Source: Methylobacterium aquaticum
Lineage (GTDB): Bacteria > Pseudomonadota > Alphaproteobacteria > Rhizobiales > Beijerinckiaceae
DNA: 64,000 nucleotides
Direction: 5' to 3'
Assembly: GCF_016804325.1 (NCBI RefSeq)
Contig: NZ_CP043627.1
Coordinates: forward strand, 5,067,001-5,131,000
Below the pieces are notes generated by a model that saw only the letters and a program-made list of their open reading frames with translations, did not search any database and was not told the DNA's origin. The translations under genes were made by a program, and so were the position numbers. Positions 60,480 to 64,000 of the stretch are shown here, piece by piece (the stretch's first letter is position 1; the number at the start of each line of letters is the position of its first letter).

Positions 60480-61310
60480 ATGAGCCAGGCCGGCGAGGGA
60501 GCGGCGGTGAGGGAGGTCGGCCGCGAGGTCGGGGCGGTGACCCAGGCCGTGGCGATCCTGCGGGTGGTCGCCGGTGCCCGCGAGGCGCTCGGGGTCACGG
60601 CGATCGCCCGTGCCGCGGGGGTGAGCCCCTCGACCACGCTCAACATCCTGCGCACCCTGGTGGGCGAGGGCTTCGTCACGGTGGCGCCGGACACCAAGAC
60701 CTACCGCCTCGGGCTCGGTCTCCTCGAAGTGGCGCGCCCGCTTCTCAACCGCTCGGACCTCGAACTGCTCCAGCCCGGTCTGCAGCAGGTCGCGACGGAG
60801 TTCGAGGCGACGGCGAGCGTCTGGCAGGTCGCGCCGGACGACAAGGCGCTGCTCCTCGGGCGCATCGTGCCGGCCAACGGCATCCACATCGAGTTCCGGC
60901 TCGCCACCCGCATCCCGGCCTATGCCGGGGCGATCGGCCGGGCGGTGGCGGCGGCCGGCCACACGCCGCGCGCCGGCCTCGAGGCGCGCTACGGGGCGAT
61001 CCGCTGGCACGTGCCGGTCCCGTTCGCGACCTTCCTGGAGGATGTCGAGGCCTGCGCGGCGCGCGGCTACGCCGTCGACATCGGACGGTTGATCCGGGGC
61101 GTGACCTCGGTCGCCGCCGCGCTCTGCGACGGCGCCGGGCGCCCGCGCCTCGTGGTGGCCGCGCACCTGTTCCAGGGCCAGCTCGGCGCAGAGGGGCTCG
61201 ACCGCCTCGGCCACGCCCTCGCGGCGCTGGTGCAGGAGGCGCAACCCGCCCTGTTCGGCGCCACCCGCCCCCCCGCGGCCGAGGCGCCGCGCCGCAGGAG
61301 CCAACGATGA
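60480..61310 (+). CDS. IclR-family transcriptional regulator
   Basis: A 276-residue regulator: winged HTH (about 15-75) with VTAIARAAGVSPSTTLNILR then TLVGEGFVTVAPDTKTYRLG, and the IclR effector domain (about 85-255) with WQVAPDDKALLLGRIVPANG, RIPAYAGAIGRAVAAA and SVAAALCDGAGRPRLVVAAH. The ATG at 60480 is chosen because GAGGA precedes it at nine bases; upstream ATGs at 60408 and 60462 are alternatives. It is coupled by ATGA to the hydratase gene and divergent from the acyl-CoA operon, so it probably controls both. Confidence 0.92.
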   Translation: MSQAGEGAAVREVGREVGAVTQAVAILRVVAGAREALGVTAIARAAGVSPSTTLNILRTLVGEGFVTVAPDTKTYRLGLGLLEVARPLLNRSDLELLQPGLQQVATEFEATASVWQVAPDDKALLLGRIVPANGIHIEFRLATRIPAYAGAIGRAVAAAGHTPRAGLEARYGAIRWHVPVPFATFLEDVEACAARGYAVDIGRLIRGVTSVAAALCDGAGRPRLVVAAHLFQGQLGAEGLDRLGHALAALVQEAQPALFGATRPPAAEAPRRRSQR

Positions 61311-62176
61311 GCGCGACCGGAACCGCCCCCGCGCCGCCCGAGGCGTGGACGGACGACATCGCCACGCCGGGCTTGCTGCGCCGGATGGCGGCCCTGCTCG
61401 ACCGGGACTGGCGAACCTATGCGCGGAGCGCCGTGATCCCCCGGGGCTGGCATGTCGGCCTGTTTCCCGCCGCCCTGCCGCAATCGGACTTGCGGCCCGA
61501 CGGCTATGCCGGGCCGGGCCTCGCGCTGCCGGATCTCGGCCTGCCCCGGGTGATGCTGGGCGGACGACGCGCCGCCTACGCGGGCGACATCCCGCTCGGC
61601 GCGACGGTGCGGCGGCACACCACGATCGAGCGCGTGGCGGAGAGGACCGGCCGCAGCGGCCGGATCGCCGTGGTGACGGTGTGCAGCACCCTCGCCGTCG
61701 ACGGCGAGACGGTGGTGACCGAGCATGAGGATTACGTGCTGCGCGAGGCGGCCACCACCGCATCCGACGCCGCCGCGCCCGCACCGGCGCAGGCTCGGCC
61801 CCAAGCCACTCCCCAAACTCTGCCCGCACGGATCGCGCGCACGCTCACGCCGGACGAGACGCTGCTGTTCCGGTTCTGCGCCGTCACCTACAACGCCCAC
61901 CGCATCCACTACGACGCACCCTACGCGACCGGTCGCGAGGGCTATCCGGCCCTGGTGGTCAACGGCCCCCTGACCGCCCTCCTCGCCCTGGAACTCGCCC
62001 GGGAGGCCGCCGGCCGGGAACCGGCCGCCTTCGGCTATCGCCTGCTGCACCCGCTCTCCTGCGGGCGCCCGATGCACCTGAAGGCGCGGGAGGAGGCGGG
62101 CGAAGAGCTGGGCACATGGCGGGTCTGGGCCGAGGACGAGGCCGGACGGGTCGCCCTCGAGGCCTCCTTCCGATGA
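61307..62176 (+). CDS. HTD2/MaoC-type hot-dog acyl-CoA hydratase
   Basis: A 289-residue double hot-dog hydratase related to mesaconyl-/3-methylfumaryl-CoA hydratase and FAS1-like dehydratases. The N-terminal half carries GATVRRHTTIERVAERTGRS and VVTVCSTLAVDGETVVTEHE. The C-terminal half has the catalytic hydratase motif FRFCAVTYNAHRIHYDAPYA and LVVNGPLTALLALELA. It is coupled to the IclR gene (ATGA) upstream and to the CoA-transferase (ATGA) downstream. Context suggests hydration of a CoA ester made by the next enzyme, for example a branched dicarboxylic acid such as itaconate or mesaconate (inference). Confidence 0.88.
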   Translation: MSATGTAPAPPEAWTDDIATPGLLRRMAALLDRDWRTYARSAVIPRGWHVGLFPAALPQSDLRPDGYAGPGLALPDLGLPRVMLGGRRAAYAGDIPLGATVRRHTTIERVAERTGRSGRIAVVTVCSTLAVDGETVVTEHEDYVLREAATTASDAAAPAPAQARPQATPQTLPARIARTLTPDETLLFRFCAVTYNAHRIHYDAPYATGREGYPALVVNGPLTALLALELAREAAGREPAAFGYRLLHPLSCGRPMHLKAREEAGEELGTWRVWAEDEAGRVALEASFR

Positions 62177-63408
62177 GCGCACCGGCCTCCTCTCCCGCCG
62201 CCCGGCCGCTCGCCGGCATCCGGGTCGTCGACCTCACGAGCGTGGTGGTCGGTCCGGCCTGCACCCTGCGGCTGGTCGATTTCGGCGCGGAGGTGATCAA
62301 GGTCGAGCCGCCCGCCGGCGACGTGCTGCGCTCACTCGGCGGTCCGTCGCCGGGCGGACGCCACGCCGGCTCCTACTTGCACCTGAACCGGGGCAAGCAG
62401 GCGCTCGGCCTCGACCTCAAGACGCCCGCCGCGCGGGCGGTGCTGGAGCGGCTGGTCGCGTCGAGCGACGTCGTCGTCGCCAACATGCGCCCGGAGGCGC
62501 TGGCCCGCCTCGGCCTCGATGCGGACAGCCTGCGGGACCGCTATCCGCGCCTCGTTCACTGCACGATCACGGGCTTCGGCCCCGGTGGGCCCTATCGGGG
62601 CCGCCCGGCCTATGACAGCGTGGTGCAGGGCGTGTCCGGCATCGCCGGGCTGGCGGAGCGCCGCGACGGCCGCCCGCTCTACGTCCCGCTGCTCCTTGCC
62701 GACCACGTCACCGGCGAGATCGCCGCCTCGGCGATCCTGGCCGCCCTCGTCGCGCGGGAACGCACCGGGCTCGGCGCGACGCTCGAGGTGCCGATGCACG
62801 AGACCATGGCGGCCTTCGTGCTGCAGGAGCATCTCGGCCCCCGCAGCTTCGACCCGCCCCTCGGACCGGCGGGCGACGCCCGCGTGCTCAATCCCGACAA
62901 CCGGCCCCTCGCCACGGCGGATGGCTGGATCAGCCTGACGGCCAACACCGACGCGCAGGTGCACGCCTTCCTGCGGGCGGTCGGGCGCCCGGAGCTGATC
63001 GACGATCCGCGGCTGCGCACCGTCGCCGACCGGTTCCGGCACGTCGACCTGTGGTTCCGGGTCCGCGCGGAGGCGCTGGCGAGCCGGACCACCGCGGACT
63101 GGCTCGCGGTCTTCGCCGCGGCGGATGTCCCGGCGATGCCCTGCCACACCCTCGAGACCCTGGAGCGGGACCCGCATCTCGCCGCCGTCGGGCTCATCGG
63201 CACGGATGAGCACCCGACCGAGGGCCGGGTCCGCACCATCCGGCCGACGATCCTGCAGGACGGCGCGCCGGCCCCCGTCGGACGCCCGGCCCCGCCGCCC
63301 GGCTTCGATACCCGGACCGTGCTGCGCGACCTCGGCCTCGGCGAGGCCGAGTGCGACGCGCTGATCGCGTCCGGCGCCGCCTTCGAGCCCGGCACCGACA
63401 CGGGCTGA
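62173..63408 (+). CDS. Family III CoA-transferase (CaiB/BaiF)
   Basis: Transfers CoA from a donor ester to a carboxylic acid. The 411-residue protein has LAGIRVVDLTSVVVGPACTL, FGAEVIKVEPPAGDVLRSLG, NRGKQALGLDLKTPAARAVL, the catalytic Asp region LLLADHVTGEIAASAILAAL and GFGPGGPYRGRPAYDSVVQG. The ATG overlaps the hydratase stop (ATGA). Donor and acceptor are unknown; succinyl-CoA as donor is common in this family. The locus thus has two means of acid activation, this enzyme and the ADP-forming synthetase on the other strand. Confidence 0.93.
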   Translation: MSAPASSPAARPLAGIRVVDLTSVVVGPACTLRLVDFGAEVIKVEPPAGDVLRSLGGPSPGGRHAGSYLHLNRGKQALGLDLKTPAARAVLERLVASSDVVVANMRPEALARLGLDADSLRDRYPRLVHCTITGFGPGGPYRGRPAYDSVVQGVSGIAGLAERRDGRPLYVPLLLADHVTGEIAASAILAALVARERTGLGATLEVPMHETMAAFVLQEHLGPRSFDPPLGPAGDARVLNPDNRPLATADGWISLTANTDAQVHAFLRAVGRPELIDDPRLRTVADRFRHVDLWFRVRAEALASRTTADWLAVFAAADVPAMPCHTLETLERDPHLAAVGLIGTDEHPTEGRVRTIRPTILQDGAPAPVGRPAPPPGFDTRTVLRDLGLGEAECDALIASGAAFEPGTDTG

Positions 63409-63473
63409 TCGACGCTCCGGCCCAACGGCGAAGACGCTGCGGGCCGCCATTGCGCACCAGGGAGGAGACGGAC

Positions 63474-64000
63474 ATGGCACGGCAGGGAACGAGGGCCCGG
63501 GGATGGTCCGGGCTGGTCGCGGCGTGGGTGGCGGCCTGTCTCGGCCTCTCGGCGGCGCAGGCCGCCGACGAGGGGCCGGTCCGCATCGGGGTCCTCGTCG
63601 ACCTCGAAGGCACCTACGCGGATATCGGCGGCCTCGGCGCCGTCGAGGCCGTGCGGATGGCGGTCGAGGATGCGGGCGGCAGCGTGCTCGGCCGGCCGAT
63701 CGAGGTCGTCTCGGCGGGCGGGCAGAACAAGGCCGACGTGGCCGCCAGCATCGCCCGGCAATGGTACGATTCGGGCGTCGACGTGATCACCGACCTGCCC
63801 TCCTCCGCGATGGCGCTCGCGGTCATCAACCTCGCCAACGAGAAGAAGAAGCTCGCCCTCGTCACCAGTGCCGGGTCGTCCGACATCACCGGCAAGTTCT
63901 GCTCGCCCTACGCGGCGCACTGGACCTGGGACACCTACGCCATGGCCAAGGGCACCGGCGCCGGCGTGGTCAAGCAGGGCGGCACCGACTGGTACTTCCT
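63474..64000 (+). CDS. LivK-type substrate-binding protein, paralogue of 58973-60334 (3' truncated)
   Basis: The first ~175 residues of a periplasmic binding protein; the frame is open to the window end. Signal peptide (GLVAAWVAACLGLSAAQA) then VRIGVLVDLEGTYADIGGLG, IEVVSAGGQNKADVAASIAR, LVTSAGSSDITGKFCSPYAA and GGTDWYFL. Clearly homologous to the minus-strand binding protein (shared N-K-x-D, SAGSSD-x-TGK-x-CSP, DTYA, WYFL). The ATG at 63474 has GGAGGAG seven bases upstream. It lies 65 bases after the CoA-transferase in the same direction, so it is probably the fourth gene of the IclR operon. Confidence 0.9.
   Translation, partial: MARQGTRARGWSGLVAAWVAACLGLSAAQAADEGPVRIGVLVDLEGTYADIGGLGAVEAVRMAVEDAGGSVLGRPIEVVSAGGQNKADVAASIARQWYDSGVDVITDLPSSAMALAVINLANEKKKLALVTSAGSSDITGKFCSPYAAHWTWDTYAMAKGTGAGVVKQGGTDWYF

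Noticed and set aside
58898..62176. Long plus-strand open frame (about 1090 codons) ending with the HTD2-type hydratase
   Set aside because: Only the last part (61307-62176) matches a protein family and has a coupled start. The remainder is antisense to the binding-protein and synthetase genes and in the wrong frame of the IclR gene.
1..64000. tRNA, rRNA, prophage, integrase or replication origin
   Set aside because: No clover-leaf-like gene, rRNA sequence, phage or integrase gene, or origin box cluster was recognised in reading both strands.

Overview
The window is very GC-rich and gene-dense. It carries REP-like palindromes of types common in Rhizobiales, and its gene families (ChvE/GguAB importer, ETF-quinone oxidoreductase, Omp25/31-type beta-barrel, PA0069-like radical SAM, fused acyl-CoA synthetase) fit an alphaproteobacterium of the order Rhizobiales. 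A sugar-using Methylobacterium or close relative is the best guess. This is inference from gene content and repeats; there is no rRNA or tRNA here to confirm it.

Layout. 1-6.1 kb: nucleoside salvage (5'-truncated purine nucleoside phosphorylase, deoA), an SGNH hydrolase, and an Orn/Lys/Arg decarboxylase translationally coupled to a GNAT acetyltransferase. 6.5-18 kb: acyl-CoA ligase coupled to a tandem PPC (DUF296) protein, a second GNAT, a radical SAM protein, a degenerate glycosyltransferase-like protein, moaB with a zinc metallopeptidase, a uracil-DNA glycosylase with a disordered linker, ETF-quinone oxidoreductase, and a chemoreceptor. 18.3-28.9 kb: TPR protein with ispE, lytic transglycosylase, a DUF5666/DUF6502 pair facing small membrane ORFs across an array of GTGGGA palindromes, an outer-membrane barrel, CsbD, aroQ, a small secreted protein and a LysR regulator.

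29-52 kb is a sugar region with three CUT2-type ABC importers. The first is ChvE-GguA-GguB beside a sugar dehydrogenase (SDR), a divergent FadR-type regulator, aldose 1-epimerase and an SMP-30 lactonase; together these look like import plus non-phosphorylative oxidation of an aldose to its aldonate. The second is an isomerase-like TIM barrel, binding protein, ATPase, permease and ribokinase (minus strand). The third, divergent from it, is a Tat-type binding protein, ATPase, two permeases, a RbsD/FucU mutarotase and an RpiR regulator. In both of the latter operons a long palindromic element sits between the binding-protein gene and the ATPase gene.

52-64 kb is a tightly overlapping acyl-CoA catabolic locus. 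The minus-strand operon reads binding protein, ADP-forming acyl-CoA synthetase, thiolase-like protein with extra C-terminal domain, enoyl-CoA hydratase, HSD17B4-type dehydrogenase, Ltp/SCP2-type thiolase, DUF35 protein. The plus-strand operon reads IclR regulator, HTD2/MaoC-type hydratase, family III CoA-transferase and a second, paralogous LivK-type binding protein that runs off the window. Both thiolase-fold proteins appear to lack the nucleophilic cysteine, so carbon-chain cleavage may be aldol-type. The substrate is unknown, and this is the most interesting candidate for an undescribed pathway.

Four families of dispersed palindromes (called A-D here) occupy most of the longer intergenic gaps. 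No CRISPR array, insertion sequence, prophage, tRNA or rRNA was seen.
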